64,000 bases of DNA from Nymphaea colorata. Lineage: Eukaryota; Streptophyta; Magnoliopsida; Nymphaeales; Nymphaeaceae. How positions within the stretch are numbered: the first letter of the stretch is position 1; each line of letters begins with the position of its first letter. The notes beneath the pieces are model-generated. The model made no database searches and had not been told where the DNA came from. It saw nothing but the letters and a program-made list of their open reading frames with translations. The stretch spans positions 19,898,848-19,962,847 of the forward strand of contig NC_045141.1 in the NCBI RefSeq assembly GCF_008831285.2, read 5' to 3'. Below, one piece after another: positions 37,624 through 50,800 of this stretch. The position numbers were made by a program, and so were the translations under genes.

Positions 37624-39921
37624 TTAAGCAATTAAAAATGCAGCTCCGTGCACTTTCTGTGCTTTAGCACGAGTTCCCTGTCAACCAGAAATAACGCCAA
37701 TTTAGATTTTGATTGAGGCAGTGTTTGCAGCTCACTAGGACAAGCTATTCAAGACAGAGACTTCAACTTTATGCTCCCTTGAAGCTCACCACTTTTCAAT
37801 CCCAACAGACCCGTTTAGATGTACCTTGTTTAATAATGTCAAAGGAGTGATATTCTGTAATGCCTTGGAAAACTGCTAACCTTTTTGTTTTCTAAAACTG
37901 CTAACCTTTTTGTTTTCTAACTATTTTTAAATACTGCCATAAATAAATATAACAACCTGACTCACTTCTGGGCTCGGGTCTCTGGTTCGGTGGGTCCCAA
38001 CCCGCCTCCTAGTTCAACCCCAAAAAGGCTAGAAAACAGGACTATTGATCATTTCCTAGTTATGTTGATCAAACTGGAGATGCATTAGAACTAAAAAACT
38101 AGATTACAAGACAAACCAATTTTTAAACTTCGGCAACTAAACAACGAAAGCAGGGAAAAAAACAAGAGAGAGACACATATAGAGAGCGGGGGCCGTCAAC
38201 AGCAAGCAACAGATGGAAACCAATGGCGAGGGCAAGACAGACATCGCAATAGGAAAACGACTGTTGCACTCCTCCCAAATCCACCACCAACAGCCTATGA
38301 ACTAAGAACACCGAGTAAAAAGCCACTGTCTGGAGACATGGGAAGAACAAGAGAAGTGGGCAGAGCCCGAAGAACATCAAAAGCAGCCCAACACAGGAAA
38401 ATTGTGTCCAAGGATAGAGAAGGTGTTCATCAGCAAACGGCTACAGACAAATGACACTGCTTGACATGAACCACCATTTCCAAGGATTAGTCCCTCCCTT
38501 CTCTTTTTCTTTCATGACAGGGTATTTTTCCTGCACCTATTTTTTAAGTGGGAAAAAGGTTGGCGTAAAAGAAGGGCAACATTTCACCTGTTCCACTTGG
38601 GAAGGTAAAAGGTAAATGTGGCAGTTTCAGATATATCTGCTTGTCTTTAGTTCCTTTTGAACTTTTACCTTACGTTTATATTTCCAGAAATTCCAAGGGA
38701 CATAGCGATAGTATGGTTGCTCCCGACTGTCAATTTTGGGGGACTGGTTCATCCCCAGAACACTAATATCTTTGCAGTTTCGTGCCCATACAGTGATGCT
38801 GGCTTTTGATTTCCATCTTCTATCGATTGCCATGTAAGCCAATCATGGGGAGTTGAGATTATCTTTTCCACTGAAATCTCCACACTGCTAATTCTGAAGT
38901 TTCCACTCGCCTAAGCTGTTTGTCTCTTAAGAATTGATTTCCATTGAACTACATCCAGTAATATAAGCCCCCCTGTATGAACTTTCTTTCTAGTTTATAA
39001 ATCAGCCCTACTTCAACTGATCCCAAAAATAACGACTTCAATTCCTATATGATAGCCCTACTCGAATATTTATTGTTGAATGAACGTTGTTTCAATTCAT
39101 TACAATGTACTCTGCATTTAAGACACATTAACATGCTTTCTAGTTGTGTCCCCGTGGGTATGGAGTTAATCCATGAAGACTAAGAGAACCCAGAAAATTA
39201 TAAAATCCGAATGAGCAAAAGTGATAATAGCTCATTTGAGAAATCTTGATGGATTTCTTTTAATTAAACAACTTTCTTCGGTAAACTTACAAGATGGAAA
39301 CTAGTGTAAAACACAAACTGTTTTTTTGTCAAATCCAAATAATACAAAAGACACGAAAAAAAAAAAATCAAATTCAACATGCAATTGGGAAATTCAAGAG
39401 CTTGGGTGGCACCTTAGAATACTGCTTTGAAGCTTCAAATTTGACAGAAGCACGCACCTTAGATGGTTAACAATAGAAACATTTTGGTCACCATCATTTT
39501 CATGATTACCTTTATTGGACAAAGCTCTCGTATACGCTAGGTGCTTCTTTCTATTAGCCGAATCCGATTACTCATCACGAATGTGGATATTTCTGAACTT
39601 GTGCCGATGAATATGTATTGAGACAGAACAGATAAACAAAGTCACTAGAACGACAAAAGATCAATCCGTCACCTACAAAAAGCACAACCATGCCTCTCTC
39701 GACGGACTATTCAAACGTGGCAAGGAAAAACTTCACATCGAAAGATACAGCCAACCTGCTACTGAATACACGATCACAACACAAGAAAAACCTAAAACTA
39801 ATCAACACACGAATAAAAGGGCATAACAAGGGAGGAATCGCAAAGATAAAAAAGGAATCAAGAATGACACCTTGGAAGAACGTGAGCAGCGGTTGTTTGA
39901 CTGCCCACGAGTGACGAGCAT
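37624..39921 (-). CDS. Candidate four-exon gene for a 74-residue basic protein of unknown function
   Basis: Built here from splice signals, not from a known family. Exons 39921-39871, 39457-39413, 38743-38669 and 37677-37624 each have lengths divisible by three (51, 45, 75, 54), proper AG/GT borders, and join without a stop to 74 residues ending in TAA. Recognisable pieces are MLVTRGQSNNRCSRSSK, VRASVKFEASKQYSK, the aromatic EQPYYRYVPWNFWKYKRK and GTRAKAQKVHGAAFLIA. The first exon lies in a GC-rich island with a GA-rich leader and a TTTAAA box about 110 bases above the ATG, typical of a real 5' end. The Arg/Ser-rich, acid-free N-terminus could be an organelle-targeting signal. Extra or different internal exons are possible. 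Confidence 0.42.
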
Positions 39922-39933
39922 CCGCACCGAGCA

Positions 39934-40036
39934 GAGGGATCCTCCCCTCCCTCCCTCTCTCTCCTCCACCCCCACCCACCCCTCCTTCCTTCTCCCGCTC
40001 TCTGTGTGGCGCGGGACCAGGGTGCCTTTAAATTGG
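39934..40036 (-). promoter_or_regulatory. GC/GA-rich leader and TATA-like box of the candidate small gene
   Basis: The minus strand is G- and GA-rich (about 39990-39935) in otherwise AT-rich DNA, and TTTAAA occurs at about 40028-40034. Together they look like a leader and core promoter on the minus strand. Confidence 0.35.
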
Positions 40037-41857
40037 TGTTACTAGCTTAAGAGCACGAACTTCCGGCGCCTTTCATTTCCTTATTATTTCAAAAATTCCA
40101 ACGCTATCCTTGTTATTGACTATTTTTAATTTTGTGTCATAGTTATTAGTTACAGTTTGGCTGACAAGTATACAGCTAGAATTTTTGTGTAAACGTTTTA
40201 CTTAAAAAGTATCAATCGGGGCCGGACCGGCCGGTGTACCTGGGGCGATCATCACTGATTCGCCACATATATACAGTGTTTCGGGAAAGAAATACAGTTC
40301 CAGACTTCCAGTTACCAAAGTTGAGAATATCGGATTTTCTGATTTGTCATTGGTTAATGTGTTCTGTGCTTCCACCGTCGGTAAACTTTCGTATCTGATT
40401 CCTTTGAATGATTTCATTGAAGACAACGTTTCAGGACTTGCAGTTCAGAATGGACTTTATGAGCGCGTTCTTGCTTCCAGAAAAAATGGAAAAGAGGATA
40501 ATCCAGTTTACTTTCTTCTTTGTTTTTTGGTTTTATCTATACCAATCCAAAAACAAATGCATTCGAATTATGAAAAAGAAAAATCTGCTATGCTTAACAA
40601 CTTAGAGGCATGAAAAGAGACCGTTGACAAGCCCACCAGCCACTCAAGTTAAAGCTTTGACCTGCGAGACAAGAATAATAATCGGTAATCTTCTTTGGGA
40701 GAACAAAAAACTGACTTTGGCTGTTCATCCCGATAGGATAAAAGGTCATTTTGTTTTGCTTTCGCCTATGTGAGACATGCTGCCAAAGATGTCCCCGGAG
40801 TAGGCCTCCTGATTTCGTTTATGATTCTGAAAAAGATCCAAGCAGCATGCAATGGAGTAACGACCAATTTGAATCGTCCCACACCATGAGCCAAATCCTT
40901 TGAGATACGAATGGAGATCAGGCTTCTGAGTGCTTCTACTGAACTAAGACGAAATGCTATGGAGGCCATTTATTTATTAACATGGCCAATTTAAGAGCAA
41001 ATATGTAGTTCATACTGTTGAACTTGGACATGAAAAGCAGAGAGTGACCTGAGTGAGGTTAGCTCATAATGCATAATTTGAAGAAATATCGAGTGGTTGT
41101 GTTGACCCATTCACATAACTCAAATGGTTTTTGGCACCTATCATCATTATCATGCTGGTGCTCCAGGTCATGCATCCATTTAAGATTGTAGCACCAACCT
41201 ATATCCTGGTATTTGAGTGATGTAAGCAGAAAGCATTTGAACCATCAATCATAGGCGAAGATCACAGGGTTCGGGCAATCATCTTCAACAGCAAACCTTG
41301 ATCAAATATTAGAAGCCGCCAACCAGACACAGGTATGAAACTGTACTTAAGGATAAAATAAAAAAACAGAAAAAGAATTTGACATTTCTCATTCAGTTAA
41401 AGGAAAGACGATGAATTAAAGCAGCAGCAGAGATAAGGTCCACGTTTCTGTTGTCATATCCAAGATATTGACTAAGGTTTTGTCTTGTGATTACAACAGA
41501 AAATCTTTAGAAGAAACAGAAAGATAAATCAAAAGAAAATCAAAAAATGTAAATGTCAACATTGGGACTATCTTAAGCTCATGGGGAAGAGCACTCCCTT
41601 CAATCTAAAGTAAAGTTCATCCAATTCCAAATCTTTCAAATGAATCGTAATATGTTCATTTGAATAACAAAAAGCATTGGCATGGTTAACAACTCACTCA
41701 CATATTTTACATTCGCACCACAATGTGGTATTCATGGTCTCCAACTTAGTTTCTACAAATCCTTCACAACTGACATTTATGGGGAAAATATGTATATAAC
41801 AATGTAGGTAAGGTAGGACAAAATTGCAAAGCTTCATAGGCTTGGATATGTTCATAA
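40037..41857. other. Intergenic, includes 3'UTR of the TPR gene
   Basis: Bases from about 41400 to 41857 are the probable 3'UTR of the gene to the right. A 67-codon minus frame at 40766-40969 and an 89-codon plus frame at 40344-40613 have no recognisable family or splice partner, so I do not call them. Confidence 0.45.
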
Positions 41858-44800
41858 TCACTTGGAAAGACCAAGATCCAAGCACTTGCCAGAAATAGCT
41901 TCACCTGACTGAGGAAGAGGAAGTGACTCACCACAATTTCCACTTTCTGTCATTGCCTTCTTTTGCAACTGAAAAAGAAGCCTTTCTGCTTCTCGGACCT
42001 CATCACTTGCACTAGGTCCATGGCTTTCCCATGCATCGATCACTCGTTGTTGGAATTCCATCGCAAGTTTGTAACTGCAAACCAGATGAAGCTGTTATTT
42101 ATCTAAAAGTTAAGAGGGTCGGCCCATGCCTTCATTTGATCATTGACAATTTGACATGACAGGAAGATTCCATTCTTCTTAGGTTCAGCATAACTACTCT
42201 TGTACAGAGGAATACCAAATTGTAGCTACTGTTTGTCAGTGTTCACCATAGCAAGTATACGTAACAGCATAATATGAATAACGTCATGCACAACATGCAG
42301 TTCTTGACTCTGATTCTTAAAGTTTTCCATGTTCACAAATATTAGCTCTAGAGGGGAAAAAAAGTGCTCTGAAAATGACCAAATAGAGTATTTGTCGTGG
42401 GAGTCAATAGTGATGCAGTTGAGAAAATTCTTTTCCTCCTTGCATCTAACAGGTCACTAACGAGATAGCAGCACTTGAGAAACGGAACTGCTGTATATGT
42501 TTCTCCTGTCAGCAATACTCAAAAAAAAAAAAAAAAAGAAGAAGAAAAAGGAACTATGTATTATTTTTCCTATGTCACTGAAAGAACAGAAAAGATGATA
42601 AGGATCGTTACAGTTTCATACATAAAAACTGCAGGATATAAAGTTAATAAACTGTCAAGAGAGTTTCTGAAGAAAAGCGGCATTTTCGTATTTTAATCAG
42701 ACTAAACTTCGAAGAACTTCCAACCCAATCTCCCATTTTGCGGACATTCATAAAAACAGAAGGATCATAATCTATCTATGCCAAAGATTGTTGCAGTCAA
42801 CTTCCTTACTGGGACCATAAATTTGGTCAAGTTTGAACCCAAAATTCGACCAACCCTCATCAGAATTTCAATACTGGCTTCCCAGTTTGCAGACGGTTGG
42901 AAAACAGTTCTATTTATGTCAAATATTGTTGCAGTCAACTTCCTTACTTGGACCATCAACTTGCTCAAACTTGAAACCAAATTTGATCAAACCCCATCAT
43001 TAGTTCAACAGGCAGGGCTCTCAAAGGCATCAATTCTCTTGCATTTTGAAGTGAACCAAGTTCTCCCCCTCATTTCCACAAATTCATAAAAAGGAAATAA
43101 CAGTGGCAATACCTCTTAATTTCTAGTGATTCTCATGTCTTTTAGAGCTGCAAAATCCGATCCTAAGTTTACATCTCTTCCTTAAGATGTCTATGCACCA
43201 CGATTCTGTGCCCTAAGTTAAGGCAGTGTTCAGGCCTGAACATCTAAGGCTCCCACAATGCTGGGGATAGTCAAATGAATACGAGCCTAGGCATAGGCCA
43301 TGCAGACTCCAATTATGAGGACAACTTTTAAAGAAGGAAGAAAATAAAGAGCCCCACAAACCCAAGATATCAATGGCTGCTCATGAAGATTGGTCTAACA
43401 AAACAAATATCCATGAGTGACGTGTTCTTTCCATGAAGTTGCATCCTCTCAGGCTTCTCCTGCTTCTGATCATCTTTTGACCCACTGGAATATCTGGATG
43501 AAGATAGTTTTTTTTCCTTATCAACTATACATTGTGTCCACTAGCCTTCTTGCAAAAACTAACGATTTCCCTCACTGAAATCCATATGTTGCACACCAAG
43601 TCTCTCAAACCCTTAAAAGAATAAGGGTGTACATTGCACAACCCACACAAATATGAAAAGAACTGGAAGTCGTTCAACCTGTTGAATTTTTTGTGACAAC
43701 AAATAACTATTTAATCATAAGAAAATGGTCTAACTAATGTTATCTGTATCGTACGATATGCATGGGTATGAAAACCTATACGGTACACTTATGTTACATT
43801 ATATCTCGTGTATCAGTAAGCATCACCCCTGTACCATAAGATATGGGGAAAAACGCAAAAAGGGGCCATCGGGCCCCTGTTTGAGTTATGTTTTTAAACA
43901 CTCCTCTCCCTCTCTCCTTTCTAAACACTCTAAGAGTCGTGAATACCTTTAGCTTTAGTTTTCATGTTCAAACCATAACTTTTTGGGCCCAAAATCACAC
44001 TCATATAAAAAACAACTCTTTAAAGTTTAAACTAAATTTAGCTTAAACCCTTTCACTAACTTGTTAGTAAACTTAGCATTACTAGGAATGCCTTTATTTT
44101 AAATTTCATTAACTGAGACTAAGTTATCTCATATCTGCTATAAACCTAGAGCTCATTTATTACATTCACACAAAACAAATGTCGCTTTATTCATTAAACT
44201 TAATCTACCTAGCAGGAAGATGTGTTTTGATCCAAGACTTCATATCTCCTTTTCTTCATAGATGGTGCAGTAGATACTTTAAATCCAAATAGGAAGCCTC
44301 ATAAACCACCATTTCATATGGTCAATGATGTGCTCCAAAGTGTTTGCAAGAAAGCCTTCAACACTCACCAAGCCAAACCCCCAACGTATTGAGAACAATC
44401 CTGATCCCTCATTAGTCAAGTGCATTTCCCTAAAGGAAACCATGTTAATCTCAGGTATTGCTGACAAAGCGCCACTATTTTGTAAAGATCCCAAAACTAA
44501 ATGCTGATGGAACTTGCCCATTTGACAAATATGTCTACAAACCCAAAAAGGGAGCAGTCTATAGATCTTCTAGTGGTGTTTTTTGTAGAGTGCCCAAATA
44601 TCCATACTTCCGATTTGATGTGACTGGTTTATAATATACTCCGTTCTTCAGTTAGAAATCCTTTCTTTTAAGGTGTACATGAATGATAGAGAACCTCCTA
44701 TGCGTGACATTAGTGTGGCACATAACGACCACAAAATGGTCACTTTCAATAATCTCGCCAACTGTCTACTATGATCAAAGTCAACCAATAGCACAATGGA

Positions 44801-47800
44801 ATTGATGTGTGTTAAACTATAAATCATTTACCAGCACGTTGAAGAGGAGTCTCTTAGGATTCCACATCCTTGTAAAATGTGTTAAGATATTTAATGTCCT
44901 TGTAACATGTGAAGAAGTCTCTCATAGGATTCTATGTTGTAGTTAATATCTTTGTAATATGTGAAGTCTCCTAGGATTCTATGATGTAATTAATGTCCTT
45001 GTAGCTCGTGAAATCTCCTAGGATTCTACGATTGGAGACTCTTAGAATTCTAGAAATGAGATTATAAATAGATGTCGTGCAAACCATTTTGGTGTGGCTT
45101 CTTCTCCTCATCTTCTTCTTGTTCACTCTTTCTCTCTCTATATTCCTACGTGAATGCTGATTTCAAAACTCAGATATTGGTGCTTGAATTTCTTTCATGG
45201 TATCAGAGCAGGTTACGTTACTTCCATCTAACAAAGTGCTCAAACAGGTCTAATCTAGTTAAAACTCTTTTCTCAATTTCTATCTATCCTATATTCATTC
45301 TTTCTCTTGAGTCATTCTTGCTTACCGAAGGACATATCTTCTTATATTGTGCCTTTCGCTTTTCCCTAACATCTCCTACCTGTATACTCTCCTTTTGCTA
45401 TCATGGAAAATCTTTCGCATTCTGGCATGTCCTCAAGTTTTCTTCCTCACCTTATTACTGAAAAACTCAACCATGAGAATTATCTCATCTGGAAAAGGCA
45501 AATCATGCCTTTCATAAGAAGTCAAGGCCTCTTTGGACATCTCGATGGTTCAACAAAGGCTCCACCAATATCCGTTTTGCAAGAAATAAAAAATGAGGCA
45601 GGAGAAGTTATTGTTGTTCATGAAGACAGCAACCCTGCACATGTTGTGTGGATGAGACGTGACTAAAGTCTGGTTGTGTATATTTTGTCTACTCTATCTC
45701 AACAAATGTTACTTTAAGTTTCTGATGACTGTACTACAGAAGAATTATGAGAAACTTTTGCTGATACCTTTTCCCAAATATCAGAAGTTCGAATTATGTA
45801 CTTAAAGAAAGAATTTCAAAATTTGAGCAAAGGTTCAACGTCTATCATGGATTATTTGGGGCATATTAAGGCCGTCGCAGACCAACTTGCTGCCTTAGGG
45901 AATAGCATTTCTAATAAGGAGAAGGTGCGGCAAACCTTGAATGGACTTGGGCATGATTATCATGCTTTTATTACAGCTCTTGAGGCCCTTCGTGTTCTGC
46001 CTTCCTTCAACAAACTACAAGGTAAACTTCTCTAACACGAAATCAATATGAAAAGAGTCATTGAAAGGACTAATCAAGGGAACTCCCAAAATGTGTTGGT
46101 CATGAATGTAAAGTTTCGTAAGAGCCATGGGAACTCCAATCATGGTGGTCGTGGCATTCTACCAACACCACAAAACCAAGGTATATCTCCTTTGGATACT
46201 TCAAGAAAAATACCAATTTGTTTTCAGTGCAACAAGAAAGGGCACGTGAAGGCACAGTGCTAGTTTAATCCTCAAAATAAATACAAAGGGGTAAGACATG
46301 ATTATAAACAAGGAAGACAAAGTTCTAAATCCACCGCCGAAGATATGCAGCAGCTATTGATGACTGCATTCTCAAAGATGACTATAAAGCAAAATGAGCA
46401 GGGAGAATGGTTCTTAGATTCAAGTGCAGCTACTCATGTGACAGGAAATGCAGGTAAATTGACTAACTTATCCCCTCATTATGGTAGAAGTTGCATTATA
46501 ATAGGTGATGAAAAATCTCATGCCATTACACATTGGAAATGCACATATTCCATTGTCATCCTCGTTTCTATCACTGTCTAATGTTGTTCTTGCTCCCAAT
46601 ATAAAAAAGAACAACATATCTATTTCTAAACTCATTGATGATACAAACTCTTCTGTTGAATTCACACCTTCTTCTGTCTATGTCAAGGACCTCCAAACGA
46701 AGAAAATGTTCGCTAGAGGGGAGCGTCAAGGGAATATGTATGTCCTTAAGGAATGTCTACCCAATTATTCATCCACTTTTGATATAGGATTGAAGACATT
46801 TTCTCTTTCTCACAATGCGTCATCAGTGCCAAGTTCTTGTCATTTTCAATCAAAAGTAAGGGGCCCTAACCAAATTTTGGAGTCTGATCTGTGGCATAGT
46901 CGGCTGAGACATTGTGGTCGACATTTCATTGAAAAACTTGTCACAGATAGTCTCATTCCAAGATCAAGCTTACCTCTTACTTCAAGACTTCAAGTGTCAA
47001 AAAATGTTCAAGTTGTGGACTTTGTAAGAGTCATGTTTTACCTTTCCATAATATAAATCAAAGGGCTTCCAAACCTTTTGAAATTATTTTTTCTGATGTA
47101 TGGGGGCCAGCTCTTATTGATTCCATGTCTGGATCAAGATATTATGTCTTATTCATTGACTCTTACTCACGTTTCACCTGGATTTACTTCACGAAACACA
47201 AATCAGAAGTACCTCACATATTTTGAAACTTCTATGTCATGATTCAAACCAAATTTTCATCCAATGTGGTGCATTTTCAATGTAATGGAGGGGGAGAATA
47301 TTCCTCGCTTGATTTTATTGAATTTCTACGTGAAAAAATGATAACTAGACAAATCTCCTGCCCTTACACACCACAACAAAATGGTGTAGTTGAGCGGAAA
47401 CATCAACATATAGTTGAAAGCGCCATGAACATGATGCATGATAATAATGTGCTCATTTCCTTGTGGACTGAAACCTTCCATACTGCTATATACATAATAA
47501 ATTGTTTGCCTATGACACCCTTGATGTCTAAATCACCATATTTTACACTCTTAGGCAAACAACCTGATTACAAGAACTTGAAGGTTTTTGGTTGTGTGTG
47601 CTATGTTCACGTTGATGCTGCCTTGAGAAACAAGTTTTAAGACAAAGCTATTCAATGTAGATTCGTTGGACATGCTGATGAATATAAAGGTTTTCGATGC
47701 TATGATCCAACAACTAAGCGTATCAAAACTTCAAGAAATGTCATTTTTTATGAACATAGTTTTGATGATACAAATGAAATTGCCTATGACCATTGAATCT

Positions 47801-50800
47801 TATGATTCCTGAACCAGTACACAATTATTCAATACAGATCCAGTTATAGAAAATGATGTGCCTCAAGATGAAGATCCAGAGAGAGCAATACAACCATCGG
47901 ATATGGCTCAAAGTGAAAATCAAGAAGATCCAATACAGTTATCAAGTCATCACGAAAGCAATAATGAAGAACAGAGCAACGATTCACATCGGTATTCGGG
48001 TCTTATCTACAGTCGACGACTAAGGGATAGAGATGTTCACAGTGAAGAAAACAACATCCCCACTTAGAAGATCCTCACGCATTCGTCATCTCATTCACAG
48101 GTGGGTTAGCTATGATTCTTTATCACTTGATTTTCAGTTATTCATGGTAAAAGTTGGCAAGGAGGAAGAACCTACTTCATTTGATCAAACATCAAAAGCA
48201 CATCATTGGAAAAAGGCTATGAAAGAAGAAATGGATGCCTTGCATGAATGTGGAACATGGGAGATCGTTCCAAAACCACAAGGAAAGAACGTAGTGGGCT
48301 CCAAATGGGTATACAAAATCAAATACAAACTTGACGGCAAAATAGAAAGACACAAAGCAAGGTTAGTAGCAAAAGGGTTTACACAACAATATGGAGAAGA
48401 TTATGATGAGACATTCAACCCTGTGATCAAAATGAAAACAATTCGCGTGATTATATCATTGGCAGTTGAATATGGATGGAGACTACATCAAATGGACGTG
48501 AAGCATGTTTTTTTTTCATGGTGATTTGAGGGATGAAGTATATACGAAAGGAGACTCTCATGCATGGGTTTGTAAACTAAGAAAATCTATTTATGGACTT
48601 AAACAGGCCTCACGCTCGTGGTTTGACAGTTTCTCCTGCAAGATTCAAGAATGTGGTTTTCAGAGATGTCCTCTAGATCACTCTCTTTTCATTTATCGAA
48701 AGGAAAACATATTTACTTTACTTCTTATATATGTTGATGATATTGTTATCACCACAGGCAATTCAGAAAAACACATAGAAGAAGCTAAAGTAAGCTAAAG
48801 TTTTGATGATGCAAAACTTCAAAATGAAAGAGCTTGGTGATTTACGATTCTTTCTTGGAGTGGAGATTGATAGGCACAATAATCGTCTCACATTGACACA
48901 ACAGAAATATACGTTGGATCTGCTGAAAAAGTCAGGTATGTCTGATTATAAGCCTGTTGGAACTCCTAGTGTTCTAAATCAAAGACTAAGTGCTCAGGAT
49001 GGGGAGTTATATGAAGATCCTACGCAATATCGAAGTATTGTTGGAGCACTTCAATATCTTACATTTACTAGACCAGATATTATATATGTTGTGAATCAAG
49101 TATCTCAATTTATGCATGCACCTAGAGATAATCACATGGATGTTGTCAAAAGAATATTAAGATATCTTAAAGGGACAGCAGAAGACGGCTTAGTTTATGG
49201 TAAGAGTGAAGATATAACTGCTGGACATCAACTTATGACATTCACAGATGCAGATTGGGCTGGAGATCCCGATCAAAGAAAGTTCATTTTTGGTTTTTGT
49301 ATTTTCATTGGACGTAATCTTGTGTCTTGGAGTTGTCGAAAGCAAAAGGCAATAGCAAGATCCAACATCTTCTCCTCATCATTTTTGGTGTGGCTTCTTC
49401 TCCTCATCTTCTTCTTGTTCACTCTTTCTCTCTTTATATTCCTACGTGAATGTTGATTTCAGAACTCAGATATTGGTGCTTGAATTTCTTTCAATGTGGT
49501 CTTGACCTCACAAATGGCAGCATTCTTGACCAGTCTGAGAAACTCCAAGGACAAAATATTTAAGTATACCGGGATCAATATCAATTATATCAAAAAGATA
49601 GAAGGTTAAGTCAACTATCTCTTAACAACAAGAAAACAGGGTAGACAAGACCTGAGTTCCATTTTAATCTACAGGCAACACATGGAATAGCATTTTGCTC
49701 AGTAGACAAACCTATCACCCAGCCAAACATCCAATGTTGATACGTACCTGCCCCAGTCAAGGTGAGGGAGATGTCTAACATGGGATTATTATACACAGTT
49801 CAAGGGAAATGTTGGAAGCCATTCTACCTTTAGTAGTCAAAAGCATGCATAGGTCCTAGATGCACACCATTTTGAATAGACTGGACCATCTAGGTACCTA
49901 AGTCAGAAAATCGTTTCAATTTTTTTCTCCTATTTTCTTCTTCTTTTAGAACAAAACATTTTTGAAGCATATCCATATGTGATTTCATGCACATCGCTTG
50001 GAAAAATATGAAAATAAAAAAGCAGTTCAGTTTAGTGTTGTACTTATCGTACGATACGGGGTCATACCATACGATACGTATCTTATCGTTTGCAAAATAT
50101 GATATGATACACCCCATGTATCGTAAATAGGAGTGTATTGTGCCTATATCGTACGATACAGGCTCCCGTATCGTACGATACAGTGCGATACGCTTCATAT
50201 AGTACCATACGAGCTGATTTCAAAAAAGGAGGGCTCGAATCCCCCTTTTACGAGTTTTCTTTATAAAAACCCGCCCCTTCTTCATTTCTAACCTAGAGAT
50301 TGTGCCACCGTGAAGGGAAATCATCGATTTTCATCGTTAAATCATCGATTTTCAAAATTAATCATCGATTAAACCATGGATTTCTGCGTGGGTGGCTGAT
50401 TCCCGTTGGGAGGAAAAAGGTTTTTTTAAATCGTGAAGAAGAAGAAAAAGATGGAGATGAAGATAAGAATGAATATAATGAAGATTATGAATGAGAGTCA
50501 AGAGTGCTTTCATTTTATATGTATTGACATTGAACATTTTTCACAATTTCACTATCATCATGTGATGCAATACATAACATCTAAAACTTGTTTTTTGAAG
50601 TTGTATCTCATAGACTTATAGACCTTAATACCTTGTGACTTATGAATCTATGGTTATGAAATTATGATATACATTATGTAATTGTTGACTTGTTGTGCTT
50701 TCTAGATTGATATTGTTATGAATTTTGATGTTTATGAATGATGAACCGTAACTTTATAATAATAATAAGTCTATCATTCTGTAAAACATGTTTTTTATGA

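Larger units (their letters stand above)
44810..49493 (+). mobile_element. Degenerate Ty1-copia LTR retrotransposon with intact 5-bp target duplication
   Basis: The element starts TGTTAAAC and ends TTTCTTTCA, flanked on both sides by ATGTG (44805-44809 and 49494-49498). Inside are a 388-bp 5' LTR, a primer-binding site for initiator tRNA-Met, gag and pol remnants in the copia order protease, integrase, reverse transcriptase, RNase H, and a 3' LTR cut to about 113 bp. The lost piece removes the end of RNase H, the polypurine tract and the first ~275 bases of the 3' LTR. It sits in the intron of the TPR gene in the opposite orientation and cannot move by itself. Confidence 0.93.

Noticed and set aside
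40766..40969. 67-codon minus frame downstream of the TPR gene
   Set aside because: Codon use looks plausible, but no family or promoter support; it may be chance or an old fragment.
50228..50250. tRNA-like T-loop (GGGCTCGAATCCCCC)
   Set aside because: No acceptor stem, D-arm or anticodon arm can be placed around it; it lies in the palindrome-rich repeat.
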